A stretch of 64,000 bases of DNA from Adiantum capillus-veneris (GCA_014529385.2 CM043944.1:50251268-50315267), one strand, 5' to 3'. Counted from the stretch's first letter, positions 46,023 to 58,440 are shown. Notes: generated from the letters alone by a model not told the origin. Numbers and translations: made by a program.

Positions 46023-48090
46023 TCAAACTCCACAATAAGTAACAATTACTTTTCCTAGCAGTCCTAGGGGCTTTTTCTTGTGTCCGTCTGCAAGCTGCAG
46101 GGTCATTCGTGTGGATATCAAGGCAGGTTTTCCCCATTTTTTCCAAACCTCTTGGGTTGCAATGGCCACACCAGCTCCACTGTCAAGGATTGCCATGGTT
46201 TGTACACCATTGAATTCCACAGGAAGGGTGGTGTTTCCATCTTCTCCCTCATAATACTCGCCTACCTTGTTTAATGGCACTGGCCTAGTATTTAGTTGAG
46301 GCATTTCAAGCTCTTTGATGCCTTCCTCAATTCGAGTCATTAGGGTTTTTACACCAAATTTCTCTAGGCATTTACCCACATTAGCCCACATGTTTGGTCT
46401 TATTCTGAGCAACTCGGCTAACATTATTGTACAGGTGACTGGGGTAGATAGAATATCTACTAGCCCCTTTGAATCGATGGCCTTGTTGGGAGACAGTCTC
46501 TGTGATGGGATTGCAACCACATATGACTTGGTCTCGTACTCTCCCATGTAGGACGGTAGTGTTCTTAGCGAATGGGGTTGACTATCCATAGATTGTACAG
46601 ATCCTTTGTCGCCCCAACACGATTGCACGTCTAGATTCATTTGAGATCCAGTCTCAAATTCCTCTATTGGTGGTAGAAACACTCCTCGTTCATCACCAGT
46701 ATTGTCTACTCGTCTTCTTAAGTCATCGGCTTCATTGGCCTCTCTGACTTGTTTCCACAATTCATCAAGACCATCTATCTCTTTACAATCCTCAGGTATA
46801 GCTTGGTGAAATCCCTTGGAAGAGTTATCTGTGGTATTCAGTACTATCCTTGGTTCTAATGCTGGGTCTTTGAGGTTTGGTCTGTGCTCATGACTAGAAT
46901 TTGGCTCTTTTAGTTCCTGGTTTGGTGGGATTACTTGTGTAGGCATGACACGGCTCACATCCTCAGGTTTTGCAACTGGTGGTTCTAGTAAAGCTTGGGT
47001 TGTTTGAATCATTTTATGGCACATTTCAAACCTTTGCTTTTCTAGTTCCGTATAGGGATATGTCATCCACCTGTGTTCTTGGGTTTGGTTGTTTTTGAGC
47101 CTCGCATCATAGGCTTTCAAGAGGGCATCTAATGTCTCATTAACCTTCTCTACCAACACAGATCCTCCTGAACTAGCACTTCTTGGTTTCTCATCCGTGG
47201 ATGGTTCTTCTAGAGGTTTAACCATCTGTGTCAGAGAAGGTGCCTCCTTTTCCTCGTGTTGTTTTATCTTCTCGTCAGCCTCGGTAAGCTTCTCAGCTAG
47301 GGATTTTTGCTCTCGTTCCCTGCGTGCTTTCATCCTAGTCTTTCTAGCTTTCCAACTATTTCGTTTGCTCTTGGTTTTTTGACTAGGTGCGTCTGTCTTT
47401 GGTCCATCATCTGTCTTTGGACTCATGTAATTTTCCATGTTCTTTGTCTCTGGATTCTCATCAGCTTTCTTTTGAGCTTGTGCTCTCGTAACCACTTGAA
47501 CTGGTACGACATTTTCCTTTTCTGAGCTACTAGGGAGCTGAACAACCCCTAATACATTTGTCATTATTTTTCTGATTTGGTTTGGTTTTTTCGGGCAATC
47601 GGGGATCAAGTGAGTGATGCCACACTCAAGACAATAGGCATTTACTTCAGTGATCTCCGTATGAGGACATTGTTTGACCAAGTGGTTGTCACGACTTTTG
47701 TGACAATCTGTCTCTGGTTGAGGAGATTCTTTTAGCATTTCCTCTTGGCTATAAGCAAGCTTTGACCTAGATAAGCCGCTATTTGCAATGAATCGCAATG
47801 TCCTTTCGTCCATTTCATACCTTCTTTCTTTCGACTGAAACCCAGGAGGTGGAGGTTGTACCGGCCTCACCACTCCATGTGTTTCTCTCACATTTTGTTG
47901 CTCCGAAGGGTAGTACTCACTTTGGTTGCTATACCACATTGCATTTGGTATTGGCGTTGGTTTATTTGATGCTTCCATCATTGGCATGTATCTCATGTCT
48001 ACCGGCATTCTAGCACCTAGCAGCGGAGGTTGTTGTCCTAAGACAAGCTGTGGCCTTAAAACTCCTACTGGTCTTGGCGCATCTGCCGAG
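46023..48090 (-). pseudogene. Ty3-type gag C-terminus and protease
   Basis: The 3' part of one open minus-strand frame (to 48506). From about 48090 it matches the gag at 1-1271: RPVGVLRPQ, GQQPPL, DERTLRFIANSG, then knuckles CHKSRDNHLVKQC (second Cys lost) and CLECGITHLIPDC. A coiled-coil-like Lys/Glu stretch and a spacer follow. The protease end has MAILDSGAGVAIATQE (DSGAG at 46184-46170) and LQLADGHKKKPLGLL. The frame is open for about 690 codons, unusual for this window. Gag N-terminus lies at 50684-51140, beyond an intervening segment. Confidence 0.85.
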
Positions 48091-50023
48091 TTCTTAATCT
48101 TCCAAGCAAACCCGATGTATAAGTAGACCAATTTCTCCACAATTCTACAAAGGGCATGCATTGTACAAATGTGGACATTCACAAGTGGTATTTTCAAAAC
48201 CGATTGAAAAGCAGGATCCTCAATGTGACGTGTTGGAGCTTTTCTCCACCACTTTGGGTCCATGACCTTTGCAAGCTCCATGCAGAACAAACACGGCGAC
48301 TTTGCCATTGCACCCATTCCACAATTATACATGCACTTTAATGTTTTGAGGTCACCTGCAAGATGCCACTGAACTTGAAAGTCTCCCCTTCCATCTAGAC
48401 GTAGTACCTCTCCCTGGTTAGTCTGTCGATCAATCACCTCCGGAATATTAGTTCGATGGAACACCCAATATAGAATCTCATGATCTTCTTTCTTTACCTG
48501 CAACACAAAATAAATGAGATTTAAGTAGATGTGAACATTTGAGCTTACCTGAGAATCTCGCTTACCTCAAACGCACCAAGCCACCATATGTTAGATTCTG
48601 ATTAAACACTAAAATATAAAGGATCATCACTGGGACACTTTGAGAGAGCTCTATTCATTAAAGTAATAGTAACACGCTCTAGCTTTTTCTCTTTAACAAG
48701 CTCACACTCATCCAGTTTTAACACAAAATGTAATACCCCTCGTGACTCTTCAAATGTGATGTTGTAAAACTCCACCATTCTCTTCTGTAATATCCGCAGG
48801 TCCATAAAAATATTATTGAACTCATCATATGCCATGTTTGCTCCATGGCCACAATAAGTTGCTTTAATATGAAAGGGCTGTCCAAGATAGTCTCCCTGTG
48901 CCTCGTTAAGCTGAAGCCTTTCTTTCCAAATACTTGAGGCTGATGGTAGAAGTTTGGATTTTATACCCTTCTTAACAAAGATGGATGAAACAGACTTTTG
49001 GATAGCCGAATATCCTCTTTTGCTTACACCAAGTGAATCAAGTGTGCCTTGTATCTCTTTTGCAGGCATTGAGTTCTCTGAAATAAAGCTGTCCACTACA
49101 TTTCGTTGTAGGACCTTAAACTTCTTGTCATGTACTATATCTGCTACCAGGCTTCTACTTATAAGTGGCTTCAATCTCTTTCCTATATTGGCTTTGGGGT
49201 CAATGTTTTCCTTGTCAGGATAGATTGAATCTCTACATGAAGACAATGCATAAGTAAATAACAGAAAATTTGCTTCACTAACACTATTTAGGCACATGAA
49301 AACAATGCATAACAAGAAAAAACAAAAAGATTACTTAACTAAGACAATGTAGCCAACCAAGAAGCATCACCTTAATGCTTGGATTCTTTTCTTGAGACCT
49401 CCTGATGCAACCTGCAATGTTTCAAGATTGCACAATTTCTTTTTTCGGATACGACCACCCAAGATGGTGTCCTTCATTTGACAACTTCGCACCTTTCCTT
49501 TCAGTTCTTGTACCTCTGTTTTATGTTGCAAAATGGTAACCTGATCTGTAGAATGTAAATGTGAAAGGCGAACAATCTCACATTGTTGAGCTTGGAGAAT
49601 GCTCTTGTAAGTTTCAGCTTCTCTTGTAAGAGATTTACAATAACCCAGAAGGCCCTTTTCTCCATCACCAGCAAAAGTCAATAAGCTTGTAGGATTGACA
49701 AACGGTGGAGACGCATTAGTCATTGGATTCTTAGGGTAGAGAGAGCCTCTCGTCCAGATATCTATGTGTTTAGCTCCCTGAGCTGTGAGCGTGTCTATGG
49801 AAGCGGGAGGTATATGTGTGTTTGTTTTACTGCACTTAATCAATGGTTGGTACTCATTGTCCAAATCAATGTGAAGGTGATATTTGGCTCGTTTTTGGGT
49901 AACATTTGTGCCATTTGAGGAGTGCGCCATTAGCCAAATGTGCAGGTTTAATGGAAAGTGAATAGCGGCTGCGCCTTCGTCCCTCCATGTTAGCCTCATT
50001 CCCTCCATATTGACGAGGTTCAT
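48090..50023 (-). pseudogene. Three-exon gene fragment, putative DDE-type transposase
   Basis: Exons (minus): 50023-49371, 49232-48566 and 48497 to about 48090; both introns are GT-AG and phases agree. Exon 1 has a coiled coil (residues about 140-190) and a basic region. Exon 2 has KENIDPK, then FVLKLDECEL; exon 3 has WHLAGDLKTLKCMYNCG and CLFC, then HALCRIVEKLVYLYIG. An Asp in each of LDEC and AGDLK plus a Cys pair recalls RNase H-fold transposases of RAG1/Transib-like or similar type, but I cannot place the family. One in-frame TAA at 48604. The 3' end is replaced by gag sequence, with the frame kept open. Confidence 0.5.
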
Positions 50024-50225
50024 TCAATGCAACTGAAAAGAGGATTATCCCTCAATCACTACGAACGAATGTTCAGAAGAGTAAGGAATCTACTTAAAGT
50101 ACACTTTTTGAAGTTTTACTATGAAAGAACCAGCTCTTTTATTTGCCATTTTTTCTAGAGAGAGAGTGCAAAAAATACATTTTCTTAGAAGGCCCTCCAA
50201 ATAACCTCCGAAATTCCCTAATGTC

Positions 50226-50322
50226 TGTCATGGAGGATTCCTTGCCGTGAAGAAGTGGGAGACGCCACTATGCCGTACTCAACCGCCTCATCGTCGTCGT
50301 GTGCCGCAATGCTTGATTGCAC

Positions 50323-50359
<37 letters not shown>

Positions 50360-50684
50360 AACATTCACACACACACACACACACACACTAGTACACAAGG
50401 GAGACAGAGAAGGAGATGGAGCAAGAGCACTCTTCTTGCATTGCACAAATGAGAGAATGAGTGAATTTTAGGTTTAGTTGACTTTTATATGATCTCGCCC
50501 CATTCACACTTGGGCGCCATGCTTAGCCAACTAATCCCTTGAATGTTCCAGTTAGAGTGCACCTCTCATCGGCGATCACTCTTACCCTTTTTCTATTGGA
50601 CCGACAAGCCCGGTACCTGAATCTACCAAATAAATAATACGGAGTCCGTCTTAGGTGATAGGAATGTGCGTGAGGGTTAATAGT
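50226..50684 (-). promoter_or_regulatory. LTR-like promoter repeat, copy 2
   Basis: Inverted copy of 33307-33811. On the minus strand a TATA box (TATAAAAGT at 50489-50481) points toward the three-exon gene fragment starting at 50023. CT and CA runs at 50325-50390 match the microsatellite of copy 1. It interrupts the gag N-terminus of the minus-strand Ty3 element. Confidence 0.55.
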
Positions 50685-51140
50685 GGTCCTTCTTTTGATG
50701 CCATATCTTGAATGAGTGTATTCACCTCTAATCCCCATTTGTTTATCACATCAAGGTTTTCAACTTTTAAATACTGAGTCCCGTTTCTATCCATATACAT
50801 TTTTCCTTGGTTATTTGCTCTTATTTCCTCTTCAAACTCTATGTCATGGTCATTAAATGCAAATAACATACTCTTCATTAAGATCTAGGTAAACGTGAGC
50901 TCCATGGTCATTTGTCTTATAAAATGTGAGTATGTGCTTATATCGCACTGTCATTCCGGTTCCTAAATGAGTCGAATAGGAAGACATTTCAGATGTTGAT
51001 TCTGAAAAAGTGTCTGAGACTTCTTCAAAGATAGTGTCTAAGTGACCGCTTTGATTCACACTCTCTTCGGTGGATACTCTACTAGCGGTCTCTCCAAATA
51101 TACCTTGGTTTGCTAGTATACGACCAGATCTAAGGTTCAT
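50684..51140 (-). pseudogene. Ty3-type gag N-terminus
   Basis: Minus-strand frame 51140-50853 starts MNLRSGRILANQGIFGE and includes STEESV, matching gag of the element at 3193. The next frame (50878-50684) continues with VENLDVINKWGLEVNTLI. It is the start of the gag whose end is at 46023-48090; the region between was replaced by the promoter repeat and the three-exon gene. Confidence 0.7.
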
Positions 51141-51389
51141 ATAGACTTGTGAAGCCCTGGATAGAGTACTTATCGTTGGATTGACTTGTTATAAGTTTCT
51201 TCCAGTTGACTCGAGTGCAGCTCCTGTCAAGCTTTCAATTCCTTGCCTGCAACCTGATTCCTGTATTGGTTTTAATCAAGTTAGCTATTCTTTCACAAAG
51301 ACTATACAATTTTTTTGTTGACTATTGTGACTGGTTTATGTATATCACTTCAATTTGACCTAAGTGAGTTTGCAATTGAGACTTTCAGA

Positions 51390-52072
51390 TTCTACTTTTG
51401 CAAAAAGCCAAAGGACTAATTTGCAACCTGGAAACTGAGTGAACGTGTACTAAAATGGATTTCCATTGAACCCAAAATTGACCAGTGGCCTTATATTATG
51501 TTGTTCTAACAATGTACAAGCTGAAAAGTCCAAAATTATGTCTCTGTGTCTCGGAAGTAAATAATCACGATTATTTACTTTTCTCAGTTTTTTGCACTTT
51601 TTAGGCTTGTTTTGCCAGGTATTCAACTTGTTATGGTCTCTTGACACGTTTCATTGAGTTTGAATAAAATTTGTCCAAGTTATCAAATGTTTCGTGTCCG
51701 CAGACTCAGTTTTTAAGAATCTGGCTTAAGTCTCACTTTTGTGATCCAAATTTCACCAAATTTGATTTGTGGACTCTACTTGATATGCTTGTCCTTGACA
51801 TATGCTCAAATGTGCAAAAATGTCCAATTTTGTAGCAGATGTAAATAATTACGATTATTTACTTCTGGTATTTTTGTGCAACTTTTTGCCACAATCTTGA
51901 CACAGAATGGTTAAGCCCCCTAGCCAAGTTTCATAAAGTTTGGATAATCCCTATTCAATTGGTCAACAGTTTTGTGTCTACAGGCTAACTTTACAAATTT
52001 GGCCACAATTTTCACTTCAGTGATCCAAATCTTACCAAATTTGATTTGTGGGCTTAATATAACACGCTAAAA
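51390..52072. repeat. Palindrome-bearing repeat array, left part
   Basis: Units of about 286 bp. Each has a palindrome with arms AAGTAAATAAT and ATTATTTACTT around a 4-base centre: 51555-51580 (CACG) and 51840-51864 (TACG, one arm base changed). Other shared words are GTGATCCAAAT and CAAATTTGATTTGTGG. It lies upstream of the gag start at 51140, so it is probably the leader of that minus-strand element. 51141-51389 holds no visible gene. Confidence 0.75.
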
Positions 52073-54851
52073 CATTAGGAAAAATATGAACCCTCTAGGG
52101 GCCCTTTGGGATTAAGGTTAATTAGAGGCCAACCAATAGGAAGAGGGTGGTGGACACACTCTATACCCTCAAAAAAGTAGGGGGACAAGGTAGCCTTACA
52201 CCTCTTAATGGCCTCTTACCTAGTGAGAAGGTAAGGGAGGTGGCTAGGGGAAAGGGAGAGATTCCAATTTCAAGTTTTTCCTCCTTAAAAGGTCCCCTAA
52301 CCTATTTCATGGTCAAAAAAGTATTTTTGACCTCCAAAAGTAAAAAACGTGCACTAAAAAATTCCAAAAAATAAAATTTTTCAAAAAAAATTCAAAACAT
52401 CATTTTCCACCCTCCAAAGTCCTTCCAAACCTATTCTATAGCTAAAAAGTGATTTTCTCTCTCTACAAACCATTTTCCAAGCTCTCCATGGCTGCAACAA
52501 CCACATGCACCCCTATACTCCAGCATTATCTCTCTACTAGCTTTCTCCCATCTCCATTGTAGCACCAAGCAAGCTTCTCCCCCATCTCTTCCCCTTGCCC
52601 ACCACATAGTTCCACACCAAGCTAGCTCCTCTCCCTTCTCTCACCTCCATTACAGCATGAAAACAAGATTCTCCTCCTTCTACTTTCATTCACTCGCACT
52701 ACATGGAAACCTCTACTCCCGAAGGTGGAAAAAGCATCAACTCACATGACTTGCATACCACAAGAACAGGAGGTGCGAATAGTGCATGGGCATTGCAAGG
52801 ATTCATCTCCAACATAAAGATAGAATGGTGAGAAAACTACCCTTGTAGCTTACATTCAGAGCTTAAGATCATCTCCATCTTTAAGTTTATCATGCTGGAG
52901 GGAATTAACCTCTTTATGGCTTTCAATGTTTAGGCTTCACACCTCATAACATTGGGTAGTGCTATTTTGTTGATGGCTTTGGTGCGCCATCTATAGTTTT
53001 GTAGCATGTGATTGAGTCTCACAATGTAAGTAAGTTGTGTTATCTATGGAGAGTCATCAAAGATTTTTCTTATAATTTATTCTTTGTATAGCTGTCATTA
53101 GATTATTAGAATGATATCATTTTGTACTTTATAGCTTTGTGCTCACATAATCTGTTGTTTACTTACAGAGTCAACTTGTTTTGAGAGGACATGAGCAAGC
53201 AACCATGTGCAGAGATGGAAATCACCCTATTTTTGTTCCGTGAGGAACCTTTCACTACTGTGTTAAAAGATTTTGATAAGAATAGTAGGATTTTTGTAGA
53301 ATCTTGAACCAATAGGTACTCTCTAGGAGCTCTTAGAAAAGCCATCCCTATAGTATTGCTCTCTTCCCTAGCGTCATGGACACACAAATACTCGTGTATA
53401 TGAATCTCTAGATGAGAAAGACAAATACTTGTAAGAGAAGCCTAACAGCAACAACATTGTCTCCATTTGTAATTATTTTTATGAAGCTGGATTCCTCTAT
53501 AAATGAAATATAAATATTTCTTTTTGTTAAATGGTGTCGCACTGAGTGAGAGTATCATACAAATTTGAGAAATATTGTTGATTTTTATGGATATTCTGAT
53601 TTGCCTGTAAGATGTTTGAAGTTTCAAGTCTTAATCATTCCACCATGAATAAATTCATGCAATATTTTGATTTCATTTTAATCACTAATGGTTATTCTTA
53701 TTAAGTGGATCATAACCTTTGTCAAGATGTCCTCATTTGGGGATGTTGAATATATATCAATAGCAACATTTCAAAAGTTGATAAAGCTAAATTTTGCTTT
53801 CCAAAATGTTATTATTTCCATACTATGCCTATGCCAAGCTTGACTTGGAGAAATGACAACTTGAGATGGAGGTGTAGATATATGGGGGTGACTTATTATT
53901 GATTCTTGTTTCATCATATATATATATTATAAAGCCTTTGAGTTTCCACCTTTTTGAGTAGTGTTGACAAGTTTTTGGTATCAAACCTTTTTAAATATCC
54001 CTATTCATTCGCTATTGGTAGCTATTTATTTGGTATTGCTAAAGATCATACCAATAGCTATCACCTTGTGAACTTAATTGTTGAATTGCGGATTTGATTT
54101 TTACTATGTAGCTCATTTGGATAGAGAAAGTGTAAACATAAATTATAGATACATGCATTATTAACATAGAAGATATGTATCACTCGAACTTATATAACTG
54201 CTAATCAAGAAACCTTTGGTTGGATACTATAACAATAGGGGTCACATGTGGTTTCAAATACCAAAGAAATGGCTTAACCAAAACATTCCCAAGAACACGA
54301 GGTGAACACAAGGAAGTAAAAATTGGCTCCTTGGTTGGTTGATTTCTAGTGCTAAATGTTCTGAGTGCACAAAATTTGTGAGGCCTTTGACTTTGGGAGT
54401 TCACTAAAGTATATGTAACATAGCACATGTGTTCAACAGAAGGGAGTTTATATTCTTGTAAAGTTACAGAAACATGTGTAGGTAAGGCCTATAAGGACTA
54501 CTTTCAATCCATTGTGGTGAACGCACATGATATAGGAAAATTTTACATAGTGAATACTCCGGACATCAAACACTACACCTCTATCTCATGGCCATACATT
54601 AAAACAAAGCCCCTATTTGTCATTTTGAAGCCCCAGGGACCCTCAACAAGAGGGACCACAACGGAGCGCAGAATGGCTATCCAGGGACAAATAGGGGCCA
54701 AGATATTTCCAAGAACAGGGGATGGACACAAGAAAGTAAAAAATGGTTGCTAAGTATGATACAAGGTTTAGGTATCTGCCATTTGTGGGGGGGGGGGGGC
54801 CCGGGGGGGGCTTGCTATGAACACATTAAACTGCCCAGTTCTATCTCATGG

Positions 54852-55041
54852 CCATGCATCAAAAAAAGCATGTACTTGTCATTTTAGGGCCCCAGGGACC
54901 CTCAACAAGAGGGGCCACAAGGGCGCGCAAACTGGCCATCCAAAAATTTTGGATGGCCAGTTTGCGCGTCCTTGTGGCCCCTCTTGTTGAGGGTCCCTGG
55001 GGCTCTAAAATGACAAGTACAAGCTTTTTGTTAATGCATGG
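54852..55041. repeat. Large hairpin 1
   Basis: Arms of about 90 bp, nearly perfect, with centre CCAAAAATTTTGG at 54941-54953. Includes GGGACCCTCAACAAGAGGGG and GCGCGCAAACTGGCCATCC. Preceded by a poly-G run at about 54787. A related half without right arm lies at 54586-54690. Confidence 0.95.
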
Positions 55042-55129
55042 CATGATACAATGTTTAGCTATTTGCCATTGGGGGGGGGGGGGGGGGAGTTTGCTATGAA
55101 TACATTAAATTGCCCAATTCTATCTCATG

Positions 55130-55347
55130 GCTATGCATTAAAAAAAGCCTGTACTTGTCATTTTAGGGCCTCAGGGACCCTCAACACGAGCGGCCACAAG
55201 GCGCGCAAACTGGCCATCCAAAAATTTTGGATGGCTAGTTTGCCATCCAAAATTTTTGGATGGCCAGTTTGCGCGCCCTGTGGCCCCTCGTGTTGAGGGT
55301 CCCTGAGGCCCTAAAATGACAAGTACAAGCTTTTTGTTAATGCATGG
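55130..55347. repeat. Large hairpin 2
   Basis: Same arms as hairpin 1 with small changes; the centre is duplicated, holding two small CCATCC/GGATGG stems. Preceded by a poly-G run at about 55072-55087. Confidence 0.95.
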
Positions 55348-55371
55348 CATGATACAATGTTTAGCTATTTG

Positions 55372-55402
<31 letters not shown>

Positions 55403-55442
55403 AGTTTGCTATGAATACATTAAATTGCCCGATTCGATCTCA

Positions 55443-55632
55443 TGGCTATGTATTAAAAAAAGCATGTACTTGTCATTTTAGGGCCCCAGGGACCCTCAAC
55501 ATGAGGGGCCACAAGGGCGCGCAAATTGGCCATCCGAAATTTTTGGATGGCCAATTTGCGCGCCCTTGTGGCCCCTCATGTTGAGGGTCCCTAGGGCCCT
55601 AAAATGATTATAAGATTTTTTTTAATGCATGG
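55443..55632. repeat. Large hairpin 3
   Basis: Same design as hairpins 1 and 2, with the GAGGGGCC loop-side words and centre near 55536. Preceded by the longest poly-G run (about 55377-55402). The right arm end is more diverged. Confidence 0.95.
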
Positions 55633-55884
55633 CCATAATTCAAGTGGTCAGTTTTTTTTTTATAATTTATAAGTGTTGAACTTTTATGCTGTTTTCAAGA
55701 GCTTCTAGTGTTCAATTGGCTCCGAATCTGTCTAGGCTTGTCTCACATAAATTTGTTCATCTCGACGCGCTCTTCGACCATTGTGTGATGCAAAAAAATC
55801 ATATCCTACTCGGATTCTCCAAAAATCAATGTGCAAGTTGGCAATTTCTTAAAAAATGATGTAGAACAGACATTTTTTACTTTT

Positions 55885-56619
55885 TCCTGAAGAACAGATG
55901 AAGGAACTCCAAAAGGAGTTGACACTAGAGAAGAGACAAAGATTGATGCTAGCCGAGGTCTCCCTAGTGATGCAAAGCCGTCTGGAAGATGAGAACAAGG
56001 CCATGAAAGATGAGCTAGAAGCCTTGAAAAAGAAGATCGACGAGGATGCAAACAGAAAATGAAGACACCAAGAGGAAGCTAGAAGAGGCTGAAAAGGCCA
56101 ATGCTGAATTGAACGACCTCTTAGTGAACATGGGGGATCAAGATGAATAGGAAAAGAAAGCATACCAGAAACAGATTGATGAGCTGAAAGGCCAACAACA
56201 GAATGAAGAGCCACATTTGAGCACAAGATGAGCAGCAATGGAAGGAATTGACATAGATAATGTGTCAGATCCAGTGGACACAAAAATGCAAGAGGACATC
56301 CTTGTGGGACCATCCCAAGAGCCCCGGGATCTGACACAAGAAGAAGAAGAAAATCTACAAAAGACAATAGAAGTGGCAATTTAAGACATGGCCAAAGAAG
56401 CAATGGAGTGGGAGCAGAGAGAATTTAAGTCTATGACCATTCAAAATTTAGATGCCAATGTCGTTCTACATGAATGGCTACAACTTTCTCTCCCATATCC
56501 TCTTCTCAAGTATGAAGCTGCTACAATAAACAAGCGGATTAAAGAGGAGCCGATAGTGCCAATATACGAAGAAGATATCTCCAAACCAGAAGGAGTGAAG
56601 CTTATTGTGGACTCTTAGC
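55885..56619 (+). pseudogene. Coiled-coil gene remnant between short direct repeats
   Basis: Plus-strand, broken frames: EEQMKELQKELTLEKRQR, SRLEDENKAMKDELEALKKK, then after a frameshift KRKLEEAEKANAELNDLLVNMG, and finally the frame 56388-56618 (MAKEAMEWEQREFKS...). Strong heptad coiled coil in the first half. It is bracketed by copies of a sequence of about 53 bp (55836-55890 and 56654-56706, both with GTTGGCAATTTCTTAAAAAA). Resembles tethering-factor tails only loosely. Not identified. Confidence 0.45.
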
Positions 56620-58189
56620 CAAAATGGAGAAAGGCATGGCTGAGAGTCCACAATAAGTTGGCAATTTCTTAAAAAATGATGTAAAACAGACATTTCTACT
56701 TTTTCCTTAATCTACGGGCTCGAACGAGCATTAAAACCATGGATTCTGAAATTACTAAGAGAACCAATGTTTTTTATTGTGTTAAGGACTGCATTTCCTA
56801 CATACAAAACTTTCTCAAAATCTCACCCTAACACCTTCAAAAGTGGCTTCCAAGGAGTGCCCTCGATCAAAAATTGAAACTGAAGGAAAACAATCAGAAT
56901 GAACTCCTAGACTGTGTACAAACTTTAAGATAACCAAAATTTCTTTTAAAAAAAAGTTAATGCTAAAAATTTGAAAATAGACCACCCTTGGACTTCCCAC
57001 AATGATAGAAATCAAAGGGTTCAAGGAGAGGTATGGTGTCACAAGTGCAAGGTAGGAATCTAATCGAGGTTTATTCCGTCAAGATCTCTTATACTTTATT
57101 ATGTCTTCTCATGTACAATCTTACCAAACAAAAACAAACTTACACTTTAAATGACTACAAATTTTATTTAACTTATCAAACAATCTAAAATATGGTAGAC
57201 CTAGAGTGCTCTTACACATCAACAAACAAAAAAGTCCAAATTTCTTCTCATTAACTTTGATAAACATACATCTGTGAACAACTTCCAAGAAGTAGTGCGG
57301 TCATAGTTCTTACATCCATTCCATGACATGGTATGCTCCTGGGGTGACTTATCACATAAAAATATCTTTGGTAGGAGTGCCCTCATGTTAGGAAAGGGTG
57401 TGTTGCTGCTAATGAAAAGTTTTTGCATTGTCCTACTAGGGATCTCTCCATGTTAGCATAATGATTTTTGGTGTAGTGGGAGCCACATTGCCGCTGAGGA
57501 GAGCTTTGTGCCACCGTAAAAGCTTCGTGTTATGCCAGTTCCTTGAGCCATTCTTGCAAACAACGCCACTCAACTAGCATAGCAAGAGGTCACCTTGTAA
57601 CAAAAACATGTATGAATTCAACATTTGCAAGCTATATAATGAAGACACTTGTTAAGTATATGCTGTACAAATTTGCAAGTATTTCTATCTAACTGGGAAT
57701 AAACAATCCTAAAATATACATTAGGATGAGATTACCACCCCTAATAAGCATGGATTTGAAGCACCTACCTGCAAGATGTAACAAAAGAAGACTGTTTTAG
57801 AGGAAAAGTGGTGACACTTGGCCTCTCTAACCTGCAGCCTTTCACTATTTGTGCATAAAAGCAACCTTTGTGCCAAGCACTACAAAACAAGTAGAGACAA
57901 CACCTTAGATTTCAAAGTTTATGATAAGAAGAACACAATCAAAAGTAAGAAGTATATTGTTACCTTGCATAAAGGGTGTTTTATTCAAATATGTGATGGT
58001 ATTGGCAAGATATTGAAGAACCATCAACATTCATCTCACCGATGGTACGACGTTCCTGGGATGACCTCTGCTCACCCTCACATGCGAACTTCGGTGCAAA
58101 CGTTGCGAACAAGCAAATATGTATGCATACGCTTTGTGATGTCCTTGAGCACCATGGTAGCTGTTGCATGAGGAAGCAAAGGATGAAAA

Positions 58190-58240
58190 GAGAAAGGGGG
58201 GAGTGAGAGAGAGGAACATGGGAGGAGACAAGGGGGTAGT

Positions 58241-58287
<47 letters not shown>

Positions 58288-58440
58288 GAAGGAGGATAGA
58301 AGGGGGCAGGGAGGGAGAGGGAGGAGCATGGGAGAGAAGGAGACAGTGGGGGAGAGGGAGAGAGAGGGGAGGAGGAGGAGAGAAGGGAGCAGGGAGGGAT
58401 AGGAGAGGAAGAAAGGAGAGAGCAGGAAGAGAGAAGAAAT
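58190..58440 (+). repeat. GA-rich simple repeat
   Basis: A GA run at about 58239-58282 followed by degenerate GGA/GAG repeats to 58440. The Arg/Glu-rich frame across it is an artefact. Lies in the right part of the inverted-end element. Confidence 0.9.

Noticed and set aside
54847-55296. Protein-coding frames in the hairpin region
   Set aside because: They read through hairpin arms and poly-G runs and repeat only because the hairpins repeat.
55885-56160. Similarity of the coiled coil to p115/Uso1-type vesicle tethers (DLLV segment)
   Set aside because: Coiled coils look alike by composition; the shared stretch is too short to name the parent gene.
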